The position numbers were made by a program, and so were the translations under genes. This document shows, in pieces, positions 10,685 to 19,648 of a DNA stretch of 64,000 bases. The notes below the pieces were generated by a model. It ran no database searches, was not told where the DNA came from, and was given only the letters and a program-made list of their open reading frames with translations. Numbering within the stretch: the first letter of the stretch is position 1; each line of letters starts with the position of its first letter. Source of the stretch: Noviherbaspirillum soli (lineage in GTDB: Bacteria; Pseudomonadota; Gammaproteobacteria; Burkholderiales; Burkholderiaceae_D); contig NZ_JACYOX010000012.1 of assembly GCF_015352955.1 (NCBI RefSeq), positions 61,480-125,479 of the forward strand, in the 5' to 3' direction.

Positions 10685-11470
10685 ATGCGATTCAAGGACA
10701 AGGTAGCCATCGTCACCGGCGCGGCCAGCGGCATCGGACGCGCCACCGCGCAGCGGCTGTACGAGGAGGGCGCCGCGCTGGCGCTGGTGGACCGCAACGA
10801 GGAAGCGCTGGCCACCCTGGCGGCGACGATGCCGGACCCGCAGCGCGTGCTGTGGCGCGCATTCGATATCGGCAGCGAGGCGGAGGTGGAGCGCTTCGTC
10901 GCCGACGTGCACGCCCGTTATGGCCATATCGACGTGCTGTGCAACAACGCCGGCATCGCCGGCGGCGACTACTCGCCCATCAGCGAGACCGACACCGAAG
11001 TCTGGCAGCGCATCCTGCAGGTCAATGTGATGGGCGCGGTCAACTTCACCAAGTATGCGTCGCGCATCATGCGCGACCAGAAGGGCGGCGCGATCGTCAA
11101 CACCGCCTCGGTGGCGGGCGTGCGCTCGGGCGCCGGCGGCAATGCCTACAGCGCTTCGAAGGCAGCCGTGATCAACCTGACCATGACCTCGGCCTGCGAC
11201 CTGGGCCAGTATGCAGTGCGGGTCAATGCAGTCTGCCCCGGCCTGATCGAAACCGGCATGACCGCCCCGGTCTTCGAGCGCGCCCGCGCCGCCGACAAGG
11301 AAGACAAGCTCGGCTCCCGCTGCGAACTGCGGCGCTACGGCCGTCCGCAGGAAGTGGCCGCGGTGATCGCTTTCCTGGCCAGCGACGATGCGAGCTATGT
11401 AACGGGGCAGGCATTGCCGGTGGACGGGGGCAATACGGCGTCGCTGAATTTGCCGGGGATGAAGGTCTAG
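10685..11470 (+). CDS. SDR-family oxidoreductase
   Basis: A 261-residue classical short-chain dehydrogenase with TGAASGIGRATA near residue 12, NNAGIAGG near 89, catalytic Ser in NTASVAG and the YSASKAAV Tyr-Lys pair near 155. The C-terminal VDGGNTASLNLPG is typical of the glucose/3-oxoacyl dehydrogenase-like branch. It is preceded by GAGGAGACACGC, a strong RBS. It ends the operon that begins at 5780, so the operon carries one SDR at each end. It may oxidise a hydroxyacyl-CoA produced by the dehydrogenase, or provide a second specificity. The fold is certain; the reaction is not. Confidence 0.85.
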   Translation: MRFKDKVAIVTGAASGIGRATAQRLYEEGAALALVDRNEEALATLAATMPDPQRVLWRAFDIGSEAEVERFVADVHARYGHIDVLCNNAGIAGGDYSPISETDTEVWQRILQVNVMGAVNFTKYASRIMRDQKGGAIVNTASVAGVRSGAGGNAYSASKAAVINLTMTSACDLGQYAVRVNAVCPGLIETGMTAPVFERARAADKEDKLGSRCELRRYGRPQEVAAVIAFLASDDASYVTGQALPVDGGNTASLNLPGMKV

Positions 11471-11495
11471 AGGCGGAGCGACCCACACTCCGCAG

Positions 11496-11520
11496 TGGCA
11501 TTGCACCTTTGGTCGATTAA
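11496..11520. repeat. Half copy of REP-like palindrome
   Basis: GGCATTGCACC followed by TTTGGTCGATTAA matches the right half and tail of the repeats at 625-665 and 33806-33847 (GGGGCATTGCACC...GGTCGATCAA). The left half is missing. Confidence 0.5.
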
Positions 11521-11524
11521 GAAG

Positions 11525-11695
11525 CCGTAGCCTGGGTGGAGCGCAGCGCAACCCGGGGTTGCACCGGTCGCACAAGACACACATCCCGCGCTTCCCCGGC
11601 CACCTCCCGGACCCTGCCTTCCCCATTTGGCTGGCACAGTCGCTGGCTTCAGCGATGAATGGCCCGGGTTGCGCTGCGCTCCAGCCAGGCTACGG
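11525..11695. repeat. Inverted pair of 33-bp repeats
   Basis: 11525-11557 (CCGTAGCCTGGGTGGAGCGC and on to ACCCGGG) recurs as its reverse complement at 11663-11695 with one or two mismatches, about 105 bases apart. The arms can fold into a long stem. The location after the operon stop and before a convergent small gene fits a REP-type element or a transcription barrier. No T-run follows, so I do not call it a terminator. Confidence 0.7.
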
Positions 11696-11756
11696 GCTTG
11701 CTTCAATCTTCCCGCTTTTCTCGTCTTTCCGAACCAATCGGGCCAAGCTCGCCAGC

Positions 11757-11957
11757 CTAGTCGTCCAGAAATCCCCCCTTGTAAAAACTCCAGGCCGTGC
11801 CGTCGTGCAAATAAAAAAAGCCGTCGGCGCAGGCTTCCTTGCCCGGGAAGTAGTCCCGGTACTGCCGCGGCACCAGCCGCGCCAGTTCTTCCTCTCCCAG
11901 TTCCTCGAACTCCTCCGGCGTGATCGCTTGTCCGACCCGCAGTCTTCGGCCTGCCAT
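11757..11957 (-). CDS. Hypothetical protein, 66 residues
   Basis: A short acidic and aromatic protein (about VGQAITPEEFEELGEEELAR, then RDYFPG and GTAWSFYKGGF). I chose the start at 11957 because GAAGGA lies 7 bases upstream; the longer reading frame to 12074 has no RBS. There is no transmembrane segment or Cys pair. The YLHDGTAWSFYKGGFLDD ending looks like a small folded domain rather than noise. No family was recognised. Confidence 0.55.
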   Translation of the reverse strand: MAGRRLRVGQAITPEEFEELGEEELARLVPRQYRDYFPGKEACADGFFYLHDGTAWSFYKGGFLDD

Positions 11958-12160
11958 GGCAATTCCTTCGCAATTGGGAAACCCGATTATAGAGAAAGCA
12001 TTCATTTTCCCGTACGGAAACCAGGGTGCGCGACAGGGTAAAACCGTGGGGAAATGTTTCGGAAACAAATGCAAATGTAAATAATTGTTATCTTGTCTTC
12101 CAAAACGAGGGGTCGGCCGTTATGTGTCCTAAATCAACAATCCGTACGGAGATTTTCTTC

Positions 12161-12478
12161 ATGACGACCCAAAACCGATTCGACGCCGATCTGACCGTCC
12201 GCTCTTTTGCCTACGTGGCAAGACAGCTCGCCCAGGGCGCCGCAGCCCCTTCGGCGCTGTATGAGCAGATCCTGGCGGAAGCGGAAAAACATCGCAGCGC
12301 CCTGCGCCTGATGCGCCGCGACATGGTTGAGAAGGTCGAAACCGCCCTGCGCAGCCGCACTCTGACCAGGGGCGAGTTCCAGCGCCTGTGCGATGCCGCA
12401 GTGCAAAAGATCGAGCAGGCGCAGCAATCGATTACCCGTATTGCCATGCAATACGCGCCGCAAAGGCTGGCTGCCTGA
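12161..12478 (+). CDS. Hypothetical helical protein, 105 residues
   Basis: The protein begins MTTQNRFDADLTVRSF and is almost wholly helical, with regular heptad-like Leu/Ala spacing and a basic C-terminal half (residues 45-90), consistent with a small coiled-coil protein. The start at 12161 is supported by GGAG 11 bases upstream; an earlier ATG at 12122 is in frame but less well placed. The preceding region is AT-rich and probably promoter-bearing. It is transcribed divergently from the 66-residue gene. No function can be assigned. Confidence 0.55.
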   Translation: MTTQNRFDADLTVRSFAYVARQLAQGAAAPSALYEQILAEAEKHRSALRLMRRDMVEKVETALRSRTLTRGEFQRLCDAAVQKIEQAQQSITRIAMQYAPQRLAA

Positions 12479-12669
12479 CCAGCTTCGGCGTCAGGCGGCC
12501 AGCTTCCACGCCGTCTGAAAGCCTTGTCGTTCTGACGAGGATGAAACCCGACCGGGCATGTGCCAGCATCCCGGGGGGTGTCGCAACCTGGGTCATCATT
12601 CTGATCGTGCTTTGCCATTGTTCTTGTCTGTCGTCATTGTCGGTCTGACAGTTTTTCCTACAATGACGC

Positions 12670-13755
12670 ATGTCCGAACTCGTCATTGCCGGTTTCACCG
12701 CCATCACTGTCCTGATGACCGTGGCGCCACTGTCGCGTTCCTCGCGCTGGTGGATACGCGGCCTCGACTTTCCCCGCCTGCAGATCTTCGCAGCCGGCCT
12801 CCTGTTGCTCGTCGCGCAACTGACTTTTCTCGACCTGAGCGAATTCCCAGAGCAGCTGATGCCGGTGGCGACAGTCGCCTGCCTGATCTACCAGGCCTGG
12901 TGGATCCTGCCTTACCTGCGGCCCTATCCCAATGAAGTCAGACTGACGCCGGCGCCTGCCGACAAGGACCGGTTGCGCATACTGTCGTCCAACGTGCTGA
13001 TGACCAACCGCAATGCCGACGCGCTGATCGGGCTGGTGCGCCGGCATCAGCCCGACATCCTGGTCACGCTGGAAACCGATGCCTGGTGGCAAAGCCGGCT
13101 CGATGTGCTGGAAAGCGACTATCCGCATACCATCAAATGTGCGCTGGACAATACCTACGGCATGCATGTCTATTCACGACTGCCGTTGGAGGATGCAGAG
13201 ACCCAGTTCCTGGTGCAGCCGGACGTGCCATCGATGCACGCGATGGCGATCCTGCGTTCGGGCCAGCCGGTGCGCATGCACTTCCTGCATCCTGCGCCGC
13301 CCAGCCCGACCGAGAACGACGAATCGACCGAGCGCGATGCCGAGCTGCTGGTGGTGGCAAAAAGCGTGGTAAAGGTGCCCGGCCCGGTGATCGTCGCCGG
13401 CGACCTGAACGATGTCGGCTGGTCGGCCACCACCCGGCTGTTCCGCAAGATCAGCGGCCTGCTCGATCCGCGGGTCGGGCGCGGCATGTTCAATACCTTC
13501 CATGCGGGCCACTGGTTCATCCGCTGGCCGCTGGACCATCTGTTCCACAGCCGTCATTTCACGCTGTCGTTCATGCGGCGGCTGCCGAATGTCGGCTCCG
13601 ATCATTTCCCTGTGCTGGTGGAACTGGTGCATGATGCCGCCGCCGGCGCCCGGCAGGAAGGCCTGACCGCCGACGCCGAGGACAGGCAGACCGCCAACGA
13701 GAAGATCGCGAAGGAGCCGGTGCGTCCTTCCGATGTGCACGAGCCGGAGGCATAG
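12670..13755 (+). CDS. Membrane-anchored endonuclease/exonuclease/phosphatase family protein
   Basis: A 361-residue protein. The first 85 residues hold two to three hydrophobic helices. A domain of the EEP (DNase I-like) superfamily follows: LSSNVLMTN (Asn), LETDAWW (metal-binding Glu), HPAPP, the GDLND motif near residue 243 and the terminal GSDHFPV (Asp-His). These residues make the metal-dependent phosphodiesterase/phosphatase centre. Such membrane-tethered EEP proteins are common, but their substrates (nucleic acid, sphingolipid or inositol phosphate) are mostly unknown. A highly charged 40-residue tail follows the domain. It is convergent with the beta-lactamase gene. Confidence 0.82.
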   Translation: MSELVIAGFTAITVLMTVAPLSRSSRWWIRGLDFPRLQIFAAGLLLLVAQLTFLDLSEFPEQLMPVATVACLIYQAWWILPYLRPYPNEVRLTPAPADKDRLRILSSNVLMTNRNADALIGLVRRHQPDILVTLETDAWWQSRLDVLESDYPHTIKCALDNTYGMHVYSRLPLEDAETQFLVQPDVPSMHAMAILRSGQPVRMHFLHPAPPSPTENDESTERDAELLVVAKSVVKVPGPVIVAGDLNDVGWSATTRLFRKISGLLDPRVGRGMFNTFHAGHWFIRWPLDHLFHSRHFTLSFMRRLPNVGSDHFPVLVELVHDAAAGARQEGLTADAEDRQTANEKIAKEPVRPSDVHEPEA

Positions 13756-13773
13756 CCGGCTTGCCGGCAGCGT

Positions 13774-14670
13774 TCAGGCCAGCCAGTCGGCCACCACCCG
13801 CGCTGCCTGCGCCACGATCTCGTTGCGCGGTTTGGCATCGGGCGCCGTGCCGGTCAGATAGATTGCCAGCATGACGGGTGCGCGTTGCGGCGGCCACAGC
13901 ACGGCAATGTCGTTGGTGGTGCCGTAGTCGCCGGTGCCGGTCTTGTCGCCGACGCGCCAGCCGGCCGGCATGCCGGCCCGGATGCGGGCGTCGCCAGTGG
14001 TGTTTCCCGCCAGCCAGTCCTGCAGCTGCGCCCGCTGCGGCCCGGCCAGTGCGTCATCCAGCACCAGCCGCTTCAGGGTGGCGCTCATCGCTGCCGGCGT
14101 GGTGGTGTCGCGCTCGTCCCCCGGCAGCGCCGAGTTCAGCGCGGTTTCCCAGCGGTCCAGGCGGAAGGCCGTGTCACCCAGCGAGCGGGCATAGGCGGTG
14201 AGCCCGGCAGGGCCGCCGACCAGCTGCAGCAGCAGGTTGCCGGCGGTATTGTCGCTATGCTGGACGGCGGCCGCGCACAGTTCCTTGACCGTCATGCCGT
14301 CGCCGATATGGGCCTGGGTCACGGGAGAGTAGGTGACCAGGTCCTGCCGCGTATAGCGGATGCGCCGCTGCAGCAGGTCCGGGCTGCGGCTGCTTTGCGC
14401 CAGCACGGCAGCGGCAAGCACTGCCTTGAACGTGCTGCACAAGGGGAAGCGCTCCGCGGCGCGCCAGGCAAGCGACCTGCCGCTGCCGGTATCGATGGCG
14501 CACAGGCCGAGCCGGCCATCGAAGGTGTGTTCCAGTGCCTGCAGCCGCGCCAGCGCCGCCGTGTCGCGCGGCGTCGGCGCCATGCCCTGGCAACCGGCAA
14601 GAAGCGGCAGGGCGGCGGCACGCAGCAGCAGGCGGCGGCGGGGAAGCGGAAGAGAACGGGTATCAGGCAT
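13774..14670 (-). CDS. Class A beta-lactamase, putative lipoprotein
   Basis: A 298-residue serine beta-lactamase with all class A signatures: STFK (nucleophile near residue 79), HSDNTAG (SDN loop), WETALN (the Glu of the omega loop) and DKTGTGDYG (KTG). The N-terminus has PRRRLLLRAAALPLLAGC, a basic region, a short hydrophobic core and a lipobox Cys at residue 27, so a periplasmic lipid-anchored form is likely; the Arg-rich start could also allow Tat export. It hydrolyses penicillin or cephalosporin amide bonds. No ampR-like regulator or mobile element is adjacent, so it looks chromosomal. The start is uncertain: two earlier in-frame Met codons extend to 14703. Confidence 0.9.
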   Translation of the reverse strand: MPDTRSLPLPRRRLLLRAAALPLLAGCQGMAPTPRDTAALARLQALEHTFDGRLGLCAIDTGSGRSLAWRAAERFPLCSTFKAVLAAAVLAQSSRSPDLLQRRIRYTRQDLVTYSPVTQAHIGDGMTVKELCAAAVQHSDNTAGNLLLQLVGGPAGLTAYARSLGDTAFRLDRWETALNSALPGDERDTTTPAAMSATLKRLVLDDALAGPQRAQLQDWLAGNTTGDARIRAGMPAGWRVGDKTGTGDYGTTNDIAVLWPPQRAPVMLAIYLTGTAPDAKPRNEIVAQAARVVADWLA

Positions 14671-14880
14671 GGGCGGCATGGGCGGCAGTGGACAAGGCGG
14701 CATTCTAGGGCACTTGCAGCCTGACCGGCTTGTCGAAACCGGCCAGATCGCCTCGGCCCTGCGTCGGGATGCCGTGCCGCGCTTTCTTCCGGGGCCTGTT
14801 TGCTCTGGTCCCGCCCTTGCCAGCCAGGCCGGAAGCGCTGCCGCAGGCTTGCGTGGCCAGCCTGCGGCCCGGCGATGCCG

Positions 14881-16092
14881 TCAAGCGAAGGTGTCGACCG
14901 CGCCGTCGCGCGCGATTCTCACCACGCCCTGGTGCAGCTGCGGCGCTTCGGCGCCAACATGGTCGGCGGCACCGCGGCCACCTGATCTGTTGCCGCCTTC
15001 GAAGCCGGCAAACTGCTGCTGGCCGCCGGCGCTGACATTGGCCTGGCCGAGCTGGATGCCGGATTCGTTCATCATGTCGCGCAGTCGCGGCAGCGCGGCT
15101 TCCAGCGCCTGCCTTACCTCGGGCTGCGCCGCCATGAAGTCCACCGTTGCCTGGTTGTTGCTGACGCTGAGCACAACCTGCATCGGTCCGAGGTCGGGCG
15201 GATTCATCGTCAGCGAGGCGCTTTGCTCGCCACCCTGCGCCATCCAGACGATCTTCTGGCCCAGGGCCTGGTCCCAGGCCGGGGTGCCGACCGCTGGCGT
15301 AAGCTTGTCGGCATGCGCCGTCGGCGCATGCACGGCCTGGCTGGCGGCCTGCAGCGTGGCCAGCGCGGTCGCGGGGGCGGCGGCATCGGCCTGCGTGGCG
15401 GCCTGGATGGCCGCCAGGCGCTGGCCGGCGGGGTCGGCCACGGCCATCGCCTTGCCGAAGGCGGCATGCAGGTCGGGCGCGGCCTGGCCTTCGCCCTTGC
15501 CGGCCAGCGCGGTGTCGCCTTCCTGCATCTTGCCTGCCTGCGCGCGCAGGTCCAGCGGACCCTGTGCGCCGGCATCCTTGCCGCCCTTGCCAACAATGGC
15601 TGCCGCCGCGGGTTCCGCCGCGGCGCCGGCTTCCTGCGCCGGGGTGGTGCTGGCGGCTGCGGCGGCGCTGGCCATGAGCTGCATCATCAGCGCCGCCTGC
15701 GGTGCGCCGGGAATGTCGGCCAGGCTGGCTGCATTGTCCTCGGCGGCCGACTCCTCGGCTGGCGCCGCTTCGCTGGTTTGCGCAGTTGCTGGCGCGCTTG
15801 CGCCCGGCTGCGCCGGCGCCTGCTCTGCGGCTTCAGTGCGGCCGCTCTGCTGGGCAGGTTCAGCCTTGCTCGCTTGCGGCCGCGTAGCCTCCGGCGCGCG
15901 CGCCTGCTGCTGCGGCGCCGGGCGGGGAGAGGACGGCGGCGCGGCGTTCGCCTGGGACGGAGGCCGCTGCGCCACCTCGCGCGAAAGCAGCTGGTTGAAC
16001 GGGGTGGACGGCTGCTGCTGGCCGGCCTTGGGGGCGGCCGCGCTGCCGCTGCCCAGGCCAGCCAGGGTATTGACGATCGAAGGGATATTCAT
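14881..16092 (-). CDS. fliK: Flagellar hook-length control protein FliK
   Basis: A 403-residue protein with a long Ala/Pro/Gln-rich, low-complexity N-terminal region and a conserved C-terminal domain (about 300-370: LTMNPPDLGPMQVVLSV and then PRLRDMMNESGIQLGQ), the Flg_hook signature. FliK is exported by the flagellar type III system, measures hook length and makes FlhB switch substrate class. It ends the fliFGHIJK run with 17 bases after fliJ, as in many bacteria. The N-terminal half is expected to be disordered. Confidence 0.92.
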   Translation of the reverse strand: MNIPSIVNTLAGLGSGSAAAPKAGQQQPSTPFNQLLSREVAQRPPSQANAAPPSSPRPAPQQQARAPEATRPQASKAEPAQQSGRTEAAEQAPAQPGASAPATAQTSEAAPAEESAAEDNAASLADIPGAPQAALMMQLMASAAAAASTTPAQEAGAAAEPAAAAIVGKGGKDAGAQGPLDLRAQAGKMQEGDTALAGKGEGQAAPDLHAAFGKAMAVADPAGQRLAAIQAATQADAAAPATALATLQAASQAVHAPTAHADKLTPAVGTPAWDQALGQKIVWMAQGGEQSASLTMNPPDLGPMQVVLSVSNNQATVDFMAAQPEVRQALEAALPRLRDMMNESGIQLGQANVSAGGQQQFAGFEGGNRSGGRGAADHVGAEAPQLHQGVVRIARDGAVDTFA

Positions 16093-16109
16093 GTGCGGCC
16101 CGTCCGTGG

Positions 16110-16550
16110 TTAGCGTTTGTAGAGCAGCTTGCGGGCTGCCTGTTCATCGGTCTCTTTCTGTTCCCGCTTGGCGACCTTCAGGTCTTCGGCCTTCTGGGCG
16201 CGGCTGCCCAGCGCGTCGTAGGAAATGCGCTTGCGCTCCGATTCGCGCCAGCCATTGCGTTCCTGTTCCACCCGCCATTCGGCGTCGCGCACCACCTGCT
16301 GCTGGCCGATGATGGCCTGGTCCAGCTTGTCCATGAAGCCCTGGAAATTGCGATAGGCCATGGGCGTGAAGCCGGTGGTCATCGTGACCTGGAAGCGGCT
16401 GGCGTAGTCGTCGCGGTAGCCGGAGAGCAGGCTCAGCTTCTGCTGCGCCTCCTCGACCGCGCGCACCGCGCGTCCCAGCCGCTTGGCAGCCTCGTCGACA
16501 TCCTTGGTCGCCAGCTCGATCAGTGTGGTCAGTGCGGAAATATCAGCCAT
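16110..16550 (-). CDS. fliJ: Flagellar export protein FliJ
   Basis: A 146-residue coiled-coil protein rich in Lys, Glu and Gln, the usual FliJ length and composition, with the VTMTTGFTPMAYRNFQGFMDKLDQAI centre characteristic of betaproteobacterial FliJ. It is the stalk of the flagellar export ATPase: it sits in the FliI hexamer and contacts FlhA. It lies between fliI and fliK in the canonical order. Confidence 0.9.
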   Translation of the reverse strand: MADISALTTLIELATKDVDEAAKRLGRAVRAVEEAQQKLSLLSGYRDDYASRFQVTMTTGFTPMAYRNFQGFMDKLDQAIIGQQQVVRDAEWRVEQERNGWRESERKRISYDALGSRAQKAEDLKVAKREQKETDEQAARKLLYKR

Positions 16551-16582
16551 GCGCCATTATCGATGCGGACCGCCTGCGCCCA

Positions 16583-17998
16583 TCAGCCGAACAAAGCGGA
16601 AAGTTGGCCGCAACTCTCGGGCATGGTCGACTGCTCATGGATGCCCTGCTGCAGGAAGCTGGAAATGCGCGGCTGCAGCGCGATGGCTTCGTCCAGCATC
16701 GGGTCGCTGCCGGCGCTGTAGGCGCCGACCGCGATCAGGTCGCGGCTGCGCTGGTAGCGCGAGGTCAGCTGCTTGAGGCGCCGCGCCAGGGCCTGCTGCT
16801 CGGGCGTGGTGATGCTGTGCATCACGCGCGAGATCGACTGCTCGATGTCGATGGCGGGATAGTGGCCGGCCTCCGCCAGCGTGCGGTTCAGCACGATATG
16901 GCCGTCGAGGATGGCGCGCGCCGAGTCGGCGATCGGGTCCTGCTGGTCGTCGCCTTCGGTCAGCACCGTGTAGAAGGCGGTGATGGAGCCGCCGCCTTCC
17001 CGGCCATTGCCGGTGCGCTCCACCAGCGCCGGCAGCTTGGCGAACACCGAGGGCGGGTAGCCCTTGGTCGCCGGCGGCTCGCCGATGGCCAGCGCGATCT
17101 CGCGCTGCGCCATTGCATAGCGGGTCAGCGAGTCCATGATCAGCAGCACGTTCTGGTTCTGGTCGCGGAAATGCTCGGCGATCGCAGTGGTGTAGGCGGC
17201 CGCCTGCAGCCGCATCAGCGGCGGATTGTCGGCCGGCGCGGCCACCACCACCGAGCGCTTCAGGCCTTCCTCGCCCAGGATCTGCTCGATGAATTCCTTG
17301 ACCTCGCGGCCGCGTTCGCCGATCAGGCCGACCACGATCACATCGGCGCTGGTATAGCGCGCCATCATGCCCAGCAACATGCTCTTGCCCACGCCGGAGC
17401 CGGCGAACAGGCCCATGCGCTGGCCGCGTCCGACGGTCAGCAGGCTGTTGATGGCGCGCACGCCGGTGTCGAGCACTTCGGAAATCGGCGCGCGGCCCAG
17501 CGGGTTGGCGGCGCGCACCGACAGCGGCGCGGCATGGCTGGCATTGAGCGGGCCGAGGCTGTCGAGCGGCCGGCCGGCGCCGTCGACCACCCGGCCCAGC
17601 AATTCCGGGCCGACCGGCAGGTGGCGGGTGCGGTCGCTCGGCCGCCTGCGCGGGTGATTGACCGCGCCGGGGCGGGGCAGGGACTGCACCACTTCCACCG
17701 GATAGACACGGCTCCCCGGCACCACGCCATCGACATCGCTTTGCGGCATCAGGAACAGGCGGTCGTTGTCGAAGCCCACCACCTCGGCTTCGATGCGGGT
17801 GCCATTGGGCAGCGGTATCGTGCAGGCGCTGCCGACCGCCAGCTTCAGGCCCACCGCTTCCATCACCAGGCCGGCCACCCGCGTGACCCGGCCCGACACC
17901 TGCAGCGGCTCGGCGATGGTCAGCAGTTCGCGGCAGTCGCGCAGATAGGCGCGCCAGCGCTCGCCGGCCTGGCCGAGTTCCTGGGTCATGCCAGCCAT
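16583..17998 (-). CDS. fliI: Flagellum-specific ATPase FliI
   Basis: A 471-residue F1-beta-like ATPase. The Walker [12 protein letters not shown] is near residue 195 and Walker B is in [36 protein letters not shown] and the type III-specific tail complete the family pattern. It energises unfolding and loading of export substrates at the cytoplasmic face of the flagellar basal body. Its start overlaps the end of fliH by 13 bases, coupling ATPase and regulator. Confidence 0.95.
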   Translation of the reverse strand: MAGMTQELGQAGERWRAYLRDCRELLTIAEPLQVSGRVTRVAGLVMEAVGLKLAVGSACTIPLPNGTRIEAEVVGFDNDRLFLMPQSDVDGVVPGSRVYPVEVVQSLPRPGAVNHPRRRPSDRTRHLPVGPELLGRVVDGAGRPLDSLGPLNASHAAPLSVRAANPLGRAPISEVLDTGVRAINSLLTVGRGQRMGLFAGSGVGKSMLLGMMARYTSADVIVVGLIGERGREVKEFIEQILGEEGLKRSVVVAAPADNPPLMRLQAAAYTTAIAEHFRDQNQNVLLIMDSLTRYAMAQREIALAIGEPPATKGYPPSVFAKLPALVERTGNGREGGGSITAFYTVLTEGDDQQDPIADSARAILDGHIVLNRTLAEAGHYPAIDIEQSISRVMHSITTPEQQALARRLKQLTSRYQRSRDLIAVGAYSAGSDPMLDEAIALQPRISSFLQQGIHEQSTMPESCGQLSALFG

Positions 17999-18660
17999 TG
18001 CCCGTCCTTGCCCAGCGAGGCGGCGATGCGCTGCCAGCGGCTGGACGCGGCTGCATCGATCTGGTTGCTGGCGGTCTCGATGCGGCAGCCGCCGCGTTCC
18101 ATCGCCGCTTCATCCAGTACCCGCCAGCCAGCGCTGGCGAGTTCGGCGCCCATGCGCTCGCGCACCAGCAGCGCATCGTCCGGATGCAGGAACAGGAGCG
18201 CCGGCTGCTGCAGCGTGGGCAGGTAGCCGATCGCATCGTTGACGATGGGCAGCACCCGTTCCGGCTGGATGGCCAGCGCAGTCTTCAGCATGGCCTTGGC
18301 CAGGTCCAGCGCCAGGTCCAGCAGGTCCTGCGCCACCAGTTCCTTGGCATGCGCGATCTCGGCGCCGAAGGCCTGGCTCAGTTGCTGCAGCAAGGTGTTT
18401 TCTTCCAGCGCCTGGGCGCGGCCCTGTTCCATGCCGGTCTGGTAACCCTGGGCCAATCCTTCGGCCAGTCCTTCGCGCCTGGCCTGCTCGCGCGCCGCGG
18501 CGATCTGCTCGCGCGCCTCGGCCAGCAGGGCTTCGGTGTCGATCTGGGCCTGCGCCGGCTCGGCCGGCGGCGGTGGCGCTTCCGGTTCGCCGAAGGAGGC
18601 CATCTCCCAGCGCTGGTAAGCGGTCTGCCGCTCTTTCGGCAAGGCGTCAGACATACGCAT
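17986..18660 (-). CDS. fliH: Flagellar assembly protein FliH
   Basis: A 224-residue protein. An acidic, proline-rich N-terminus ([12 protein letters not shown]) leads into a long alpha-helical segment with GxxxG-type spacing ([19 protein letters not shown]), a FliH hallmark, and then a V-ATPase E-subunit-like C-terminal domain. It binds and restrains FliI as a peripheral stalk. It overlaps fliG at its start by 14 bases; a second in-frame Met six bases downstream is equally possible. Confidence 0.92.
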   Translation of the reverse strand: MRMSDALPKERQTAYQRWEMASFGEPEAPPPPAEPAQAQIDTEALLAEAREQIAAAREQARREGLAEGLAQGYQTGMEQGRAQALEENTLLQQLSQAFGAEIAHAKELVAQDLLDLALDLAKAMLKTALAIQPERVLPIVNDAIGYLPTLQQPALLFLHPDDALLVRERMGAELASAGWRVLDEAAMERGGCRIETASNQIDAAASSRWQRIAASLGKDGQWLA

Positions 18661-19648
18661 CCTCGCCCTTCGCGCCCAGCTGGATCTGGCCCTCGTCGGC
18701 CAGGCGGCGCACCACCTGCAGGATTTCCTTCTGCTGCGCCTCGACTTCCGACAGGCGCACCGGTCCCTTCGATTCCAGGTCCTCGCGCATCATCTCGGCG
18801 GCACGCTGCGACATGTTCCTGAAGATCTTTTCCCGCATCTCGTCCGACGTGCCCTTCAGCGCAATGATCAGCGACTCGGACTGCACCTCGCGCAGGATCA
18901 CCTGGATGCCGCGGTCGTCGATCTCCATGATGTTGTCGAAGACGAACATCTCGTCCATGATCTTCTGCGCCATGGTCTCGTCATAGGTGCGCAGGTTGGC
19001 CATCACGGATGTCTCGCCCTCGCCCGACATGAAGTTCAGGATCTCGGCCGCGGTGCGTATGCCTCCCATGGGCTTTTTCTTCACGCTCTCGTTGCCCGAC
19101 AACAGCTTGGTCAGCACTTCATTCAACTCGCGCAGCGCGGCCGGCTGCACGCCGTCCAGCGTGGCGATGCGCAGCACCACGTCATTGCGCAGCCGCTCGG
19201 TAAACCGGTCCAGCACCTCGCAGGCATGATAGCGCTCGAGGTGGACCAGGATGGTGGCGATGATCTGCGGATGCTCGAAGCGGATCAGGTCCGCCACCGA
19301 TTCCGAGTCCATCCACTTCAGGCTCTCGATGCCGCTGGCATCGCGCTGGCCGAGGATGCGGTTGAGCAGCGACGAGGCCTTGTCGTCGCCCAGCGCCTTG
19401 GTCAGCACGGTGCGGATGTATTCATCCGAGTCGAGGCCAATGGAGGTGTTCTCCTCGGTCTTCTCGATGAAGTTCGACAGCACCTTTTCCAGGTCGTCGT
19501 TCTGCACCGCCTTCATCGACGACATTGCCGCGCCCAGCTTTTGCACCTCGCGCGGGCCCAGGTATTTCATCACTTCGGCGGCTTCATCCTCGCCCAGCGC
19601 GAGCATCAGGATCGCGCCTTTCTGTATGCCTGCATCACTCATTGCCAT
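18647..19648 (-). CDS. fliG: Flagellar motor switch protein FliG
   Basis: A 333-residue protein at the family length, with Arm motifs and the C-terminal torque-generating domain. Charged residues known from FliG lie around FDNIMEIDDRGIQVILREV and ALKGTSDEMREKIFRNMS. Its N-terminal domain binds FliF and the C-terminal domain contacts the stator, setting rotation and direction. It overlaps fliF (14 bases) and fliH (14 bases), so the cluster is tightly coupled. Confidence 0.96.
   Translation of the reverse strand: MAMSDAGIQKGAILMLALGEDEAAEVMKYLGPREVQKLGAAMSSMKAVQNDDLEKVLSNFIEKTEENTSIGLDSDEYIRTVLTKALGDDKASSLLNRILGQRDASGIESLKWMDSESVADLIRFEHPQIIATILVHLERYHACEVLDRFTERLRNDVVLRIATLDGVQPAALRELNEVLTKLLSGNESVKKKPMGGIRTAAEILNFMSGEGETSVMANLRTYDETMAQKIMDEMFVFDNIMEIDDRGIQVILREVQSESLIIALKGTSDEMREKIFRNMSQRAAEMMREDLESKGPVRLSEVEAQQKEILQVVRRLADEGQIQLGAKGEDAYV

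Noticed and set aside
8948..11626. 892-codon open frame antisense to the CoA ligase and SDR genes
   Set aside because: High GC keeps antisense frames open; composition is His/Arg/Ala-rich and without motifs, while the plus strand has complete enzyme motifs.
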